61,563 nt of DNA, taken from positions 1 through 61,563 of the forward strand of contig JAJZVM010000022.1 of the NCBI GenBank assembly GCA_021845645.1, read 5' to 3'. The position numbers and the translations under genes were made by a program. Numbering within the stretch: the stretch's first letter is position 1; every line of letters begins with the position of its first letter. The notes beneath the pieces were generated by a model. The model did no database searches, was not told the DNA's origin, and worked only from the letters and a program-made list of their open reading frames with translations. Shown in pieces: positions 16,700-24,610 of the stretch. The DNA comes from Bacillota bacterium. GTDB lineage: Bacteria; Bacillota_E; JAJZYS01; JAJYTV01.

Positions 16700-17860
16700 T
16701 CAAACCTCCTGCAGTTGGTATTCCGCGAGCAGGGCTCTGGCAATCACCATGCGCTGGATCTCGCTCGTTCCTTCATAGATCTCGGTGATTTTGCTGTCCC
16801 GCACCAGGCGCTCCTGCAGCGTTCCCGCCTGGTAGCCCTCGCCACCCATCAGCTCGGCTCCCCGCATGGCCCCGCTGACCGCGACCTTCGATGCGAAGAG
16901 CTTGGCCATCGAGATCTCCTTGGTCGCGCGGATGCCCTGGCCGTGCTTCCACGCCGCCTGGTAGAGCAGCAGGCGTGCCGCTTCCAGGTCGGTCGCCATC
17001 TCCGCGAGGTGCGCCTGGACGAGCTGGCGGTCGGCGAGGCGGCGGCCAAACGTCTCGCGCTCCAACGCATAGCGGGCAGCATTGTCGAGCGTCGCCTGCA
17101 GGATGGCCACCGCCTGCGCCGCGATGCCGATGCGCCCGCCGTGCAGCGTGCGCAGGGCGATCTTGTAGCCTTCGTCCACAATGCCCAGCACGCGGTCGTC
17201 CGGCACGAAGACGTCCTGCAGGATGACGTCCGTCGTGGCCGAGGCGCGGATGCCGAGCTTGTGCAGCGGCGGTCCGAAAGAGAGACCCGGCGCGTCCTTC
17301 GGCACGACGAAGCAGGTGATGCCATGGCTGCGCTTCTCGGGCGAGGTGACGGCGTACAAAAGGTATTCGTCGGCCTGTCCGCCGTTGGTGGTGAAGACCT
17401 TGCGGCCGTTCAGGCGCCACCCTCCCTCGACGCGCGCCGCCTGGGTCTGCAGGGCGGCCGCGTCGGAGCCGGCGTTCGGTTCGGTGAGCGAATAGGCGCC
17501 GAGCACTTCGCCGCGGGCTAGGCGCGGCAAGAAGCGCATGCGCTGCTCCTCGCTGCCATGGTTGTATACGGCCTCGGCGTGGAGCGAGTTGTGCACCTCG
17601 AAGATGACGCCCGTCACGGCGCATGCGCGCGAGAACTCTTCCACGCACAAGGTGTACGAGAGGTAGTCGGCACCACGGCCGCCATACTTCTCGGGCAGCA
17701 TCATGCAGAGAAAGCCCTCTTCGGCGAGGCGATGGAAATTGTACCAGGGAAACTCGTGCGTCTTCTCGTAGTCCGCGGCGCGCGGTGCGAACTCCAGCGT
17801 CGCGAGCGTCCTCGCCCTTGCCCGCGTCGCCGCCTGCTCCTCGGTAAGTTCGAAGTCCAT
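16700..17860 (-). CDS. Acyl-CoA dehydrogenase
   Basis: A 386-residue FAD enzyme that introduces the alpha-beta double bond in acyl-CoA. It is full length: N-terminal helical domain (FELTEEQ), beta domain with YSLTEPNAGSDAAA (FAD and substrate contacts), and C-terminal helical domain with the catalytic glutamate in IYEGTSEIQRM. The sequence is typical of short/branched-chain enzymes. No good ribosome-binding site lies close to ATG 17860; AAGGAGG is 40 bases upstream, so the start may be coupled to the upstream gene. It sits in an operon with meaB and a B12-dependent mutase, which suggests branched-chain or propionate metabolism. Confidence 0.93.
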   Translation of the reverse strand: MDFELTEEQAATRARARTLATLEFAPRAADYEKTHEFPWYNFHRLAEEGFLCMMLPEKYGGRGADYLSYTLCVEEFSRACAVTGVIFEVHNSLHAEAVYNHGSEEQRMRFLPRLARGEVLGAYSLTEPNAGSDAAALQTQAARVEGGWRLNGRKVFTTNGGQADEYLLYAVTSPEKRSHGITCFVVPKDAPGLSFGPPLHKLGIRASATTDVILQDVFVPDDRVLGIVDEGYKIALRTLHGGRIGIAAQAVAILQATLDNAARYALERETFGRRLADRQLVQAHLAEMATDLEAARLLLYQAAWKHGQGIRATKEISMAKLFASKVAVSGAMRGAELMGGEGYQAGTLQERLVRDSKITEIYEGTSEIQRMVIARALLAEYQLQEV

Positions 17861-17942
17861 GGCAATCCGGCTGCCCAGCGGACTCGGGCCCGCCGGGAAG
17901 CGCCGCCACCTCCTTCCGTCGTTGCCTGATGGGATCCCTACC

Positions 17943-18869
17943 CTACTCCGCCTCCGCGTGCAGCGCCCGCGCCGCCCGCACCGGATCCAGCCGGCGTTCG
18001 GCCACCGCCGCCAGTACCTCCTGCCAGTTGCCCTCGGCCTTGCTCCTCGCGACCACGCGCTGCACCAACTGGTCCGCCAGCGCGTCGCGCACCAGGCGTT
18101 CGGCCTCCTGCACCCTTCTCGCCGACTGCTCGGGGTCCGAAAGGCGCACCTCCGAATGCCTGAGGATCGCGTCTGCGATCTCGGCGATGCCGATATCCTG
18201 CTGGGCCTGGGCCGCCAACACGGGTGGCTGCCATGTGCGCGCGGGACCCATGTGCAGCATCTGGCGCAGCTCCCGCATCGTCTGGTCCGCGCCGGGGCGG
18301 TCGGACTTGTTGACGACGAAGATGTCGCCGATCTCGAGAATGCCCGCCTTGAAGGCCTGAACGTCGTCGCCCAGCCCCGGCACGACGACGACGATGGTGG
18401 TGTCGGCGAAGCCCATGACGTCCACTTCGCTCTGGCCGGCACCGACCGTCTCGAGCAGGATCAGGTCCTTGCCGAACGCCTGCAGCAGTTGGATCGCGCG
18501 CGGCGTCGCGCGCGCAAGGCCGCCGAGATGACCCCTCGAGGCAAGCGAGCGCATGAAGACTTCGCTGCCACGGCCCTCCATGCGTACCCGGTCACCGAGC
18601 AGCGCGCCGCCTGTGAAGGGTGACGACGGGTCGACCGCCAGGATGCCAACCTTGCGGCCACGCGCGAGAAACTGGCCCGCGAGCTTGTCTACAAGCGTGG
18701 ACTTGCCTACGCCAGGCGCGCCGGTGACACCGACCACAATGCCGTGTCCGGTATGGGGGTAAACCTCCGCGATGATTTCGTCCGCCGCCCGCGGCTCGCT
18801 TTCCACCAGCGTCAGGGCGCGTGCCAGTGCGCGCCGGTCACCCGCCAGGATGGACTTGCCCATGCTCAT
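17943..18869 (-). CDS. meaB: MeaB/ArgK-type G-protein chaperone of acyl-CoA mutase
   Basis: A 308-residue G3E-type GTPase that guards and reloads adenosylcobalamin in methylmalonyl-CoA-type mutases. It has the P-loop GAPGVGKST (residues 50-58), [21 protein letters not shown] in the switch region, ETVGAGQSE, and the NKSD guanine-specificity motif. The start (ATG 18869 or 18863) lies within the end of the B12-binding subunit gene. This gene is intact, although the large subunit of its client enzyme in this operon is a pseudogene. Confidence 0.92.
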   Translation of the reverse strand: MSMGKSILAGDRRALARALTLVESEPRAADEIIAEVYPHTGHGIVVGVTGAPGVGKSTLVDKLAGQFLARGRKVGILAVDPSSPFTGGALLGDRVRMEGRGSEVFMRSLASRGHLGGLARATPRAIQLLQAFGKDLILLETVGAGQSEVDVMGFADTTIVVVVPGLGDDVQAFKAGILEIGDIFVVNKSDRPGADQTMRELRQMLHMGPARTWQPPVLAAQAQQDIGIAEIADAILRHSEVRLSDPEQSARRVQEAERLVRDALADQLVQRVVARSKAEGNWQEVLAAVAERRLDPVRAARALHAEAE

Positions 18870-19288
18870 GCCCGCTTTACGCACTCCCGGGTGAAGCGAA
18901 CGATCTCGTCGGTTTCCGTGCCGGGTCCGAACACGGCCCTGACGCCCAGCTTGCGCAGCGCTTCGGCGTCCTCCTCCGGAATGATGCCGCCTACGACGAC
19001 CTTGACGTCGTCCATGTGCTGCAGGCGCAGGAGGTCGACCACCGCTGGCACCAGCGTCAGGTGGGCTCCAGACAGGATCGAGAGTCCCACCACGTCGACA
19101 TCTTCCTGGAGGGCCGCCTCGACGATCTCCTCCGGCGTCTGGTGCAGACCTGTGTAGATGACCTCCATGCCTGCATCGCGCAGGGCCCGCGCGACAACCT
19201 TGGCCCCGCGGTCGTGTCCGTCCAGTCCCGGCTTGCCGATCAGAACGCGAATCGGCCGGGTGCCCTCCCTGTCCTCTGTAGCGGTCAA
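18866..19288 (-). CDS. B12-binding small subunit of acyl-CoA mutase
   Basis: A 140-residue cobalamin-binding domain protein. The base-off/His-on motif [11 protein letters not shown] (residues 23-33), LSILSGAH and VVGGIIP are intact. In two-subunit mutases (methylmalonyl-, isobutyryl- or 2-hydroxyisobutyryl-CoA type) this piece is a separate polypeptide. It begins with TTG in a TTGA overlap with the stop of the decayed large-subunit gene, so the original operon junction is preserved. With its partner destroyed, this copy either serves another mutase or is becoming vestigial. Confidence 0.9.
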   Translation of the reverse strand: MTATEDREGTRPIRVLIGKPGLDGHDRGAKVVARALRDAGMEVIYTGLHQTPEEIVEAALQEDVDVVGLSILSGAHLTLVPAVVDLLRLQHMDDVKVVVGGIIPEEDAEALRKLGVRAVFGPGTETDEIVRFTRECVKRA

Positions 19289-19926
19289 ACCACTGCCGCC
19301 TCCCGATTGCTTCCGAATACCGCCCGCACGGCGCGGACGAACCCAGCCTCTGTCGCATGTGCCCCGCTCGCGTCAAGCATTGGCGGCATCATGCCGCTAC
19401 GCGATCCCGCAGGTTGGTGCACACCCTCGAGCGCGAGGTCTGCTGCCGACCGGTCGCGTTCGGTGCGGAACCCTCGCCGCGCGCCGCGGGCGCCCGCCGA
19501 CTTGCGTGGGGATGAGTCTTGGGGCCGGAGTTGACCATGAAACTGGAGCGTTCGCCGAGCAGGTTGCCTTGGACAGGCGCTCCATGTCCCGCAATGGCTC
19601 GATGGCCACGCCTTCTCGGAGCCCTCGCCAAGCCTCTTTGCGTCGTCGGAGTCGCAGCCCATCAACCCAGGCATGTCAAACGCGGTGGATCGACCGGTCC
19701 GACCCCGTCGGAGCAAATAATAGTAGAAGCGTTCGTTCGTCTCCATGGCCCCGCGACCTGTCGCAATTGTCCACGGGCGCTCGCGGTACATGCCCGGGTG
19801 GATTCCTCGGGTATACGGATACTGGCCGGGTTCACCAATGTCGCGCACCGGGTGCGCGGTCTGGCCATCCGCCCGATAGACGGGCTGGACGTCGAGGCCC
19901 GACGGTGTTTTGCGCTCGTTGGCCAT
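19285..19926 (-). pseudogene. Decayed acyl-CoA (methylmalonyl-CoA-type) mutase large subunit
   Basis: Only about 213 codons remain of a gene normally encoding about 520-560. The start is good (GGAGGTGG before ATG 19926). The first 95 residues match the family (PGQYPYTRGIHPGMYRERPW; AFDMPGLMGCDSDD). Homology then moves to another frame (EGVAIEPLRDMERLSKAT, around 19567-19613) and to a third (SSFMVNSGP, around 19530-19560). It stops and resumes only at the extreme C-terminus ([19 protein letters not shown]) in the first frame. At least two frame changes plus loss of the whole catalytic middle make it non-functional, despite the accidental open frame. A misassembly is the alternative. Confidence 0.85.
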
Positions 19927-20097
19927 CGAACCACCTCCGATCGGTCGTCGCGGCGGTCTCCCACGCGCGAACGACGCGCGCCACACGTTTTCTGGCAGCA
20001 CCCATTCTACGCGCAGCGTGGTTGAAGCGACAAGCGGCAGGCGCTGCGCCGCACCCTGTAGAAGGTTTGATCATTCGGCGCTATGGAGTGATCTTTC

Positions 20098-21474
20098 TTG
20101 CAGCTGTCTCCGGAGCTCTTTCGGCAGTACGACATCCGCGGCCATGTCGGCGCGGACCTGACGCCCGAAGTGGCACACCAGATCGCGCTCGGCACCGCCG
20201 CCTACTGGCTGCAGCACGGGCAAGCCACCGCCATCGTCGGGCGCGACTGCCGCCTGTCGTCCCCGGAGCTCGCCGAGGCGTTTGTGGACGGGCTCTTGGA
20301 CGGCGGGATGGAGCGCATCGTCGATCTCGGCATGGTACCGACGCCGTTCGTCTATTTTGCGCGGCACAACCTCGGGATCGGTCCCGCCGCGATGATCACA
20401 GGCTCGCACAATCCGCCGCAGATGAACGGCTTCAAGCTCGCGCTCGGTCCCGGAACGCTGTATGGCGCGGAGATCCAGGAGGTGCAGGAATGCTGCCGCA
20501 CGGCGAGCGCCGGGCGCAGGGTGGGCCGCGTCGCGCCCTACGACATCTTTCCGGCCTACCGCAGACGCATGAAGGAACTCTTCCCCGAAGGGCTGGGCGG
20601 CCTGGAGGTGGTCGCGGACGCCGGAAACGGAGCCGGCGGCCCCTACGCGCCGACGGTGCTCGAAGACCTCGGGCTCGAAGTGCATCCCCTGTTCTGCGAG
20701 CCTGACGGTCACTTCCCCAACCACCACCCGGACCCGCTTCAGCCGAAGAACATGGCGGCGCTCCAGGCCGAGGTCGCCCAACGGCATGCCCAGCTGGGCT
20801 TCGCCTTCGACGGCGACATGGATCGGGTAGGCGCGGTGGACAGCGGCGGCCAGATCATGGCCGTGGATGAGCTGCTGATTCTCTACTGGCGCGACATCTA
20901 TCCGCGCTATCCCGACAAGCCGACCCTCGTCGAGGTGAAGTGCTCGCAGCGCCTGTTCGACGATCTCACGCGCATGGGCGCGCACCCCAGGTTCACCCCG
21001 ACCGGACACTCTCTCATCAAGGCCGCCATGCGCGAAGTCGGGGCGGTCTTCGCGGGCGAACTCTCGGGACACATCTTCTTCGCCGACCGCTTCACGGGCG
21101 ACGACGACGCGCTCTACGCGGCGCTGCGGCTCGCCGAGATCCGCGCGCGCAGCGGCCGCACACTTGCGGACCTGCTCTCGGACCTGCCCCCCGCGTTCGC
21201 GACGCCGGAGACGCGTGTCGCCTGCCCAGAATCGGCCAAGGCTTCGGTGACGCAGTCCGTGCAGGCCTCCTTCGCAGGCCGATTCCCGCTTGTCACCGTC
21301 GACGGAGTGCGGGTGATCTTCGACAGGGCATGGGCCCTCCTGAGGCCGTCGAACACGGAGCCGGCTCTCGTGCTGCGCGCCGAAGGCGAGACGGAGGCCG
21401 CGCTCGCATTCGCGAAGTCCCAGATGGAGCAGGCGCTGCTTTCGCATCCCGAAGTATCGCGTCCCGCCTGGTAG
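20098..21474 (+). CDS. Phosphomannomutase/phosphoglucomutase
   Basis: A 458-residue alpha-D-phosphohexomutase of the AlgC/ManB type, interconverting hexose 1- and 6-phosphates. It has the substrate-entry YDIRG (residues 11-15), active-site phosphoserine loop ITGSHNPPQMNG (near 100-111), metal site FAFDGDMDRVGAVD (near 239), sugar-specificity loop AGELSGHIFF and phosphate-binding RPSNTEP. The start is TTG 20098 with GGAG nine bases ahead. It is a single gene transcribed away from the mutase pseudogene and may feed the nucleotide-sugar genes at 48-52 kb. Confidence 0.93.
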   Translation: MQLSPELFRQYDIRGHVGADLTPEVAHQIALGTAAYWLQHGQATAIVGRDCRLSSPELAEAFVDGLLDGGMERIVDLGMVPTPFVYFARHNLGIGPAAMITGSHNPPQMNGFKLALGPGTLYGAEIQEVQECCRTASAGRRVGRVAPYDIFPAYRRRMKELFPEGLGGLEVVADAGNGAGGPYAPTVLEDLGLEVHPLFCEPDGHFPNHHPDPLQPKNMAALQAEVAQRHAQLGFAFDGDMDRVGAVDSGGQIMAVDELLILYWRDIYPRYPDKPTLVEVKCSQRLFDDLTRMGAHPRFTPTGHSLIKAAMREVGAVFAGELSGHIFFADRFTGDDDALYAALRLAEIRARSGRTLADLLSDLPPAFATPETRVACPESAKASVTQSVQASFAGRFPLVTVDGVRVIFDRAWALLRPSNTEPALVLRAEGETEAALAFAKSQMEQALLSHPEVSRPAW

Positions 21475-21596
21475 GCTTCGTGACGTCTTTACTCCCTCAG
21501 GCGCCCTGTCCACCTGCGTGCGAGCGAGCCTGACGGACATCGGACGAAAGCGTGGTATCCTTTTCGACGCCTTTGCCTTAAATCGGCCAGCAGGTG

Positions 21597-21624
21597 TTGC
21601 ATTCGCCCGCCTTGGTGGTATATT
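21597..21624 (+). promoter_or_regulatory. Probable promoter of the M-box/NRAMP transcript
   Basis: TTGCAT (21597-21602) and TATATT (21619-21624) are separated by 16 bases and lie about ten bases ahead of the riboswitch's first helix. The preceding stretch from 21475 to here holds nothing else I can recognise. Confidence 0.6.
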
Positions 21625-21634
21625 GGTTGTGGAT

Positions 21635-21791
21635 CGTCTGTTAGGTGAGGCTACCCGCGAGAGATAGGCTCTTGCCCGGAAACATCGAGAGATGCCCACG
21701 GGTGAAACAGTCCCGGTCGATACAAGGCCGGAACCAGAGAGCTGGAGCGAAGCTCCTATGCCGCGCGGTGCTGAAGCTCAACGAGAAGACG
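21635..21791 (+). promoter_or_regulatory. M-box (ykoK) magnesium riboswitch aptamer
   Basis: The conserved M-box blocks occur in order: GTTAGGTGAGGCT, TTGCCCGGAAAC, GAGAGATGCC, CGGGTGAAACAG, a CCGG-TACAAGG-CCGG arm, AGCTGGAGCGAAGCTCC, TATGCCGCGCGGTGCTGAAGC and CAACGA. The outer helix P1 forms from CGTCT-GTT (21635-21642) with AAC and AGACG (21780-21791). When Mg2+ is bound the fold exposes a downstream terminator. The regulated gene is an NRAMP-related transporter, one of the known M-box partner classes. Confidence 0.92.
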
Positions 21792-21800
21792 CCAGTTTTT

Positions 21801-21830
21801 CCTGGGCGTGTTCTCACGCCCAGGTTTTTT
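21801..21830 (+). terminator. Riboswitch-controlled intrinsic terminator
   Basis: A perfect 10-bp stem, CCTGGGCGTG with CACGCCCAGG, closes on TTCT and is followed by TTTTTT. It starts ten bases after the aptamer, so read-through into the transporter is the regulated step. Confidence 0.92.
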
Positions 21831-21851
21831 GGTGAAAGGGGGGATCAGGCC

Positions 21852-21950
21852 GTGGCCGCTGACGATCATAGTAGACCCAGGCTTCGGGACGCTGGACAGG
21901 GTTCCGGGCAGGCGGCGGTTGCGGCCTGTCCCGTGGTGCGCGCCTTCTAG
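21852..21950 (+). CDS. Possible 32-codon leader ORF
   Basis: A GTG at 21852 preceded by AAAGGGGGGAT opens a 32-codon frame (starting MAADDHSRPRL, ending in AF) in the 188-base leader between the riboswitch terminator and the transporter gene. It has no recognisable homology and no signal sequence. Leader peptides do tune some Mg2+ transporter mRNAs, but this could equally be chance in G+C-rich DNA. Confidence 0.2.
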   Translation: MAADDHSRPRLRDAGQGSGQAAVAACPVVRAF

Positions 21951-22018
21951 CCGCGCCAGGTCTCTCCCTGCACGCTCCCGACGCCACCGACAACCGGTCG
22001 CGGAAGGAGGCGTGACGC

Positions 22019-23371
22019 ATGGCTTCGGCCAAGATGGACAATGAGCTTGAGTTGCCGCGGGACGTGCGTCAGCGCGCCGAGGACCGGCTTGCGCTCCAGT
22101 ACGCGCGGCAGGATCGCGGCCTGTGGGCGAGCCTGCGGATGCTCGGGCTGCTGATCGGGCCGGGGATCCTCGTCATGATTGCAGACAACGATGCCGGCGG
22201 CGTCATCACGTACGCGCAAACCGGCGCCAGTTACGGCCTCGGCTTCTTCATCCCGTTTCTCGTGGTGATGATCCCGGTCGCCTTCGTCGTCCAGGAGATG
22301 ACCGTGCGCCTCGGCGCCGTGACGCGCCGTGGCCACGCAGAACTGATCTTCATGCGCTACGGGCGCTTCTGGGGTACCTTCTCCGCCATCGATCTCGTCA
22401 TCGCCAACACCCTCACGCTCGTGACGGAGTTCATCGGCATCGCAGCGGGTCTCGCCATCTTCCGCGTACCGATCGGCCTGTCGGTCGTGCTGGGACTGGC
22501 CGCCGTCTGGGCTGTCACGCTGATCGGGCGCTATCGGCTTTGGGAGCGCATTTCCCTCTGGGTCGCGCTGCTCAATGTCGTGTTCGTGCCACTTGCCCTG
22601 GCCGCCCATCCCGACTTCGCCGCCGTGGCAAGCAGCTTCCTCACGTGGCACATCCGCGGCGGGGCCTCAGGGCCATTCCTCATGCTGCTCCTGGCGAACC
22701 TCGGCACCACGATCGCGCCCTGGATGCTGTTCTTCCAGCAGTCCGCCGTCGTCGACAAGGGCCTCACCCCACGCGATGTGCGCTTCGGCCGCGTGGACAC
22801 TTTGATCGGCAGCGTCGTGATGGGCGTGGTGGCCATCGCGCTCGTCATCCTCGCCGCCACCGTGCTGCACGCCGTCCCAGGAGCAAGCGGGCTCGAGATC
22901 CGCTCCATCCTGAGTTCCGTCGGCAGGCATGTCGGCAGCTGGGCGGAGTCGCTGTTCGCCCTGGGTCTGATTGAGTCCGGCCTGATTGCAGCCATGGCCA
23001 TCACCGCGAGCACCTCGTGGGCCGCCGGTGAGGCCCTCGGCCTGAAGGTCCGCAGCCTGAACGCCGGACTCAGGCAGGCGCTTCCCTTCTACCTGCCGGG
23101 CCTGATCGCCGTCACCCTGGCCGCCTGCGTCGTCCTTATCCCCGGTGCGCCGCTCGGTTACCTCAACGTCCTCGTGCAAGTGCTCGCCACCGTGTTCATG
23201 CCCGCGGCGCTGCTGTTCCTCCTGCTCCTCGTCAACGACCGCGAAGTGATGGGCCGACACGTCAACAGCCGCCTGCAGAACGTGACGGCGATCGGCATCG
23301 TCGCACTCCTCGTCCTCATGAACGGCCTCTACGGCCTCTCGGTCGTGCTGCCTTCCCTCTTCCCGCACTGA
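22019..23371 (+). CDS. NRAMP-related (NRMT-type) divalent metal transporter
   Basis: A 450-residue, about 11-helix membrane protein of the NRAMP family. Two hallmark sites differ from Mn/Fe transporters. The helix-1 motif reads IADNDAGG rather than the DPGN type, and helix 6 reads TTIAPWMLFFQQ where the canonical family has MPH, so the metal-binding methionine is Ala and the His is Trp. Loss of that methionine is characteristic of the NRAMP-related Mg2+ transporters. Control by the upstream Mg2+ riboswitch agrees with Mg2+ import. A GGAAGGAGG-type site precedes ATG 22019. Confidence 0.9.
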   Translation: MASAKMDNELELPRDVRQRAEDRLALQYARQDRGLWASLRMLGLLIGPGILVMIADNDAGGVITYAQTGASYGLGFFIPFLVVMIPVAFVVQEMTVRLGAVTRRGHAELIFMRYGRFWGTFSAIDLVIANTLTLVTEFIGIAAGLAIFRVPIGLSVVLGLAAVWAVTLIGRYRLWERISLWVALLNVVFVPLALAAHPDFAAVASSFLTWHIRGGASGPFLMLLLANLGTTIAPWMLFFQQSAVVDKGLTPRDVRFGRVDTLIGSVVMGVVAIALVILAATVLHAVPGASGLEIRSILSSVGRHVGSWAESLFALGLIESGLIAAMAITASTSWAAGEALGLKVRSLNAGLRQALPFYLPGLIAVTLAACVVLIPGAPLGYLNVLVQVLATVFMPAALLFLLLLVNDREVMGRHVNSRLQNVTAIGIVALLVLMNGLYGLSVVLPSLFPH

Positions 23372-23389
23372 TCTCGTTGAAAGGAGTCG

Positions 23390-23590
23390 ATGCACATGGC
23401 CCGCACGCTCAGCTACGACCAGGACGCGATCTGGAATGTCGTGCGCGAGGAATCACTCCTGCAGGAGCCACCCGTCTTCCACCGCGTCGACGTCCGCGGC
23501 CCTGTGGCGGTGGTCTGGTGGGGTCTTCGCATCTACGTCGTGCTGATGGCCGCACTGGTTGTCACCGGCTTTTTGCACGGTCTGCGCTAG
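23390..23590 (+). CDS. Small single-helix membrane protein
   Basis: A 66-residue protein with a soluble N-terminal half (YDQDAIWNVVREESLLQEPP) and one membrane helix near residues 44-62 (GLRIYVVLMAALVVTGFLHG). AAGGAG lies before the ATG, and it follows the NRAMP-like gene by 18 bases, so both are likely expressed from the riboswitch-controlled transcript. It may be a small accessory subunit of the transporter; I know of no family for it. Confidence 0.6.
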   Translation: MHMARTLSYDQDAIWNVVREESLLQEPPVFHRVDVRGPVAVVWWGLRIYVVLMAALVVTGFLHGLR

Positions 23591-23608
23591 GATCGATGTC
23601 GCATGGTC

Positions 23609-23636
23609 GACAGCGGCGGGGGGACCTGCCGCTGTC
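23609..23636. terminator. Hairpin terminator between convergent genes
   Basis: GACAGCGGC (23609-23617) pairs with GCCGCTGTC (23628-23636), and TATGTTT follows on the plus strand. It separates the transporter operon from the lysR-type gene, whose stop is a few bases away. Confidence 0.65.
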
Positions 23637-23641
23637 TATGT

Positions 23642-24532
23642 TTAAGTGAGCTCATCGTGCAGTGCCTGCCAGAGTGCCTCCTCGACCGGAAGGCGCCGGC
23701 GGCTGAGTCCCCTGTACGTGTAGACCCTGCGCGGCCCGCCGAGGTCCGGACAGGTCGCGGCCGCGAGGCGGCCGGCCTCCACCTCCCACGCGACCGAAAG
23801 CCGGGAAAGCACCGCAACGCCGAGCCCCGCCGCGACCGCCCGCTTCACCGCCTCGTTCGAGGCGAGCTCCATCACCGGCCGCGGCTCATGGCCGAGCGCC
23901 CTCTGCAGCACGACCCGGGTGTGCGACTCGCTCTCCCGCAGGACGAGGGGCGCCGCCGCGAGCTCCGCGATCGTCCAGTCGCGATTTCTGCGGGGATCGC
24001 CCGCGGACAGGACGATGCTCAGCTCTTCCGTGCCCAAAGTGTCGATCTCGAACCCGCCTTGCCAAGGCGGCGTGTCGAGCGCCCCCATGGCGACGGCGAC
24101 GTCGATCGCTCCACTCTCCAGAAGCTCGCGCAGCGCCGCGGGATTCTCCACGCTCAGCGTGATCTGGACATCGGGATGCCGGCGCACGAACGGTGCAAGA
24201 CGGTAGGGCAGAAGGTAACTGGAGGGCGTTGCGCTGGCCCCGATGCGCACCCGCCCGCCGCCACCGCGCATGGTCTCCATGGCGCGGTCCAGGGCCTCGA
24301 CGCCTCTGAGCACACGGTCGACATGGCGAAGCAGCTCGTCCCCGGCGGCGGTAAGCTGGATCCGCCTGTGGACCACCTCGACGAGCGGCACGCCGAGTTC
24401 CTGCTCGAGGGCACGCACCTGCATGCTGATCGCCGGCTGGCTCCGCCCGAGCACTGCGGCCGCGGCTGTGAACGTCCGGGACTGCGCCACCACCTGGAAC
24501 ACCTTCAGCTGGCCGAGCTGCAATCTCCTCAC
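23642..24532 (-). CDS. LysR-type transcriptional regulator
   Basis: A 296-residue regulator. The N-terminal winged HTH (LKVFQVVAQSRTFTAAA, RSQPAISMQVRALEQELG) is followed by a two-lobed effector-binding domain (RVRIGASATPSSYLLPYRLA). The serine-containing co-inducer pocket region is recognisable, but the ligand is not. The start may be GTG 24532 or TTG 24523; GGAGTGAGGAG lies around both. It is divergent from an MFS exporter across 78 bases that carry a TN11A palindrome, the usual arrangement for a LysR regulator and its target. Confidence 0.88.
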   Translation of the reverse strand: MRRLQLGQLKVFQVVAQSRTFTAAAAVLGRSQPAISMQVRALEQELGVPLVEVVHRRIQLTAAGDELLRHVDRVLRGVEALDRAMETMRGGGGRVRIGASATPSSYLLPYRLAPFVRRHPDVQITLSVENPAALRELLESGAIDVAVAMGALDTPPWQGGFEIDTLGTEELSIVLSAGDPRRNRDWTIAELAAAPLVLRESESHTRVVLQRALGHEPRPVMELASNEAVKRAVAAGLGVAVLSRLSVAWEVEAGRLAAATCPDLGGPRRVYTYRGLSRRRLPVEEALWQALHDELT

Positions 24533-24536
24533 TCCG

Positions 24537-24551
24537 ATAAGCGCAGCTTAT
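24537..24551. promoter_or_regulatory. LysR-type operator (T-N11-A palindrome)
   Basis: ATAAGC-GCA-GCTTAT is a perfect inverted repeat with the T-N11-A core expected of LysR-family binding sites. It lies five bases from the lysR-type start and about 60 from the MFS start, in a noticeably A+T-rich intergenic stretch. Confidence 0.7.
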
Positions 24552-24610
24552 GGTAATACGAAGATACTGTAGCATTTTTCTTTCGCTACGGATGCACTAT
24601 CCTTTTTGTC

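Noticed and set aside
19285..19926. Treating the 213-codon frame in the mutase region as a real small protein.
   Set aside because: Its middle is a translation of mutase DNA in the wrong frame, and motifs of the same family appear in the other two frames.
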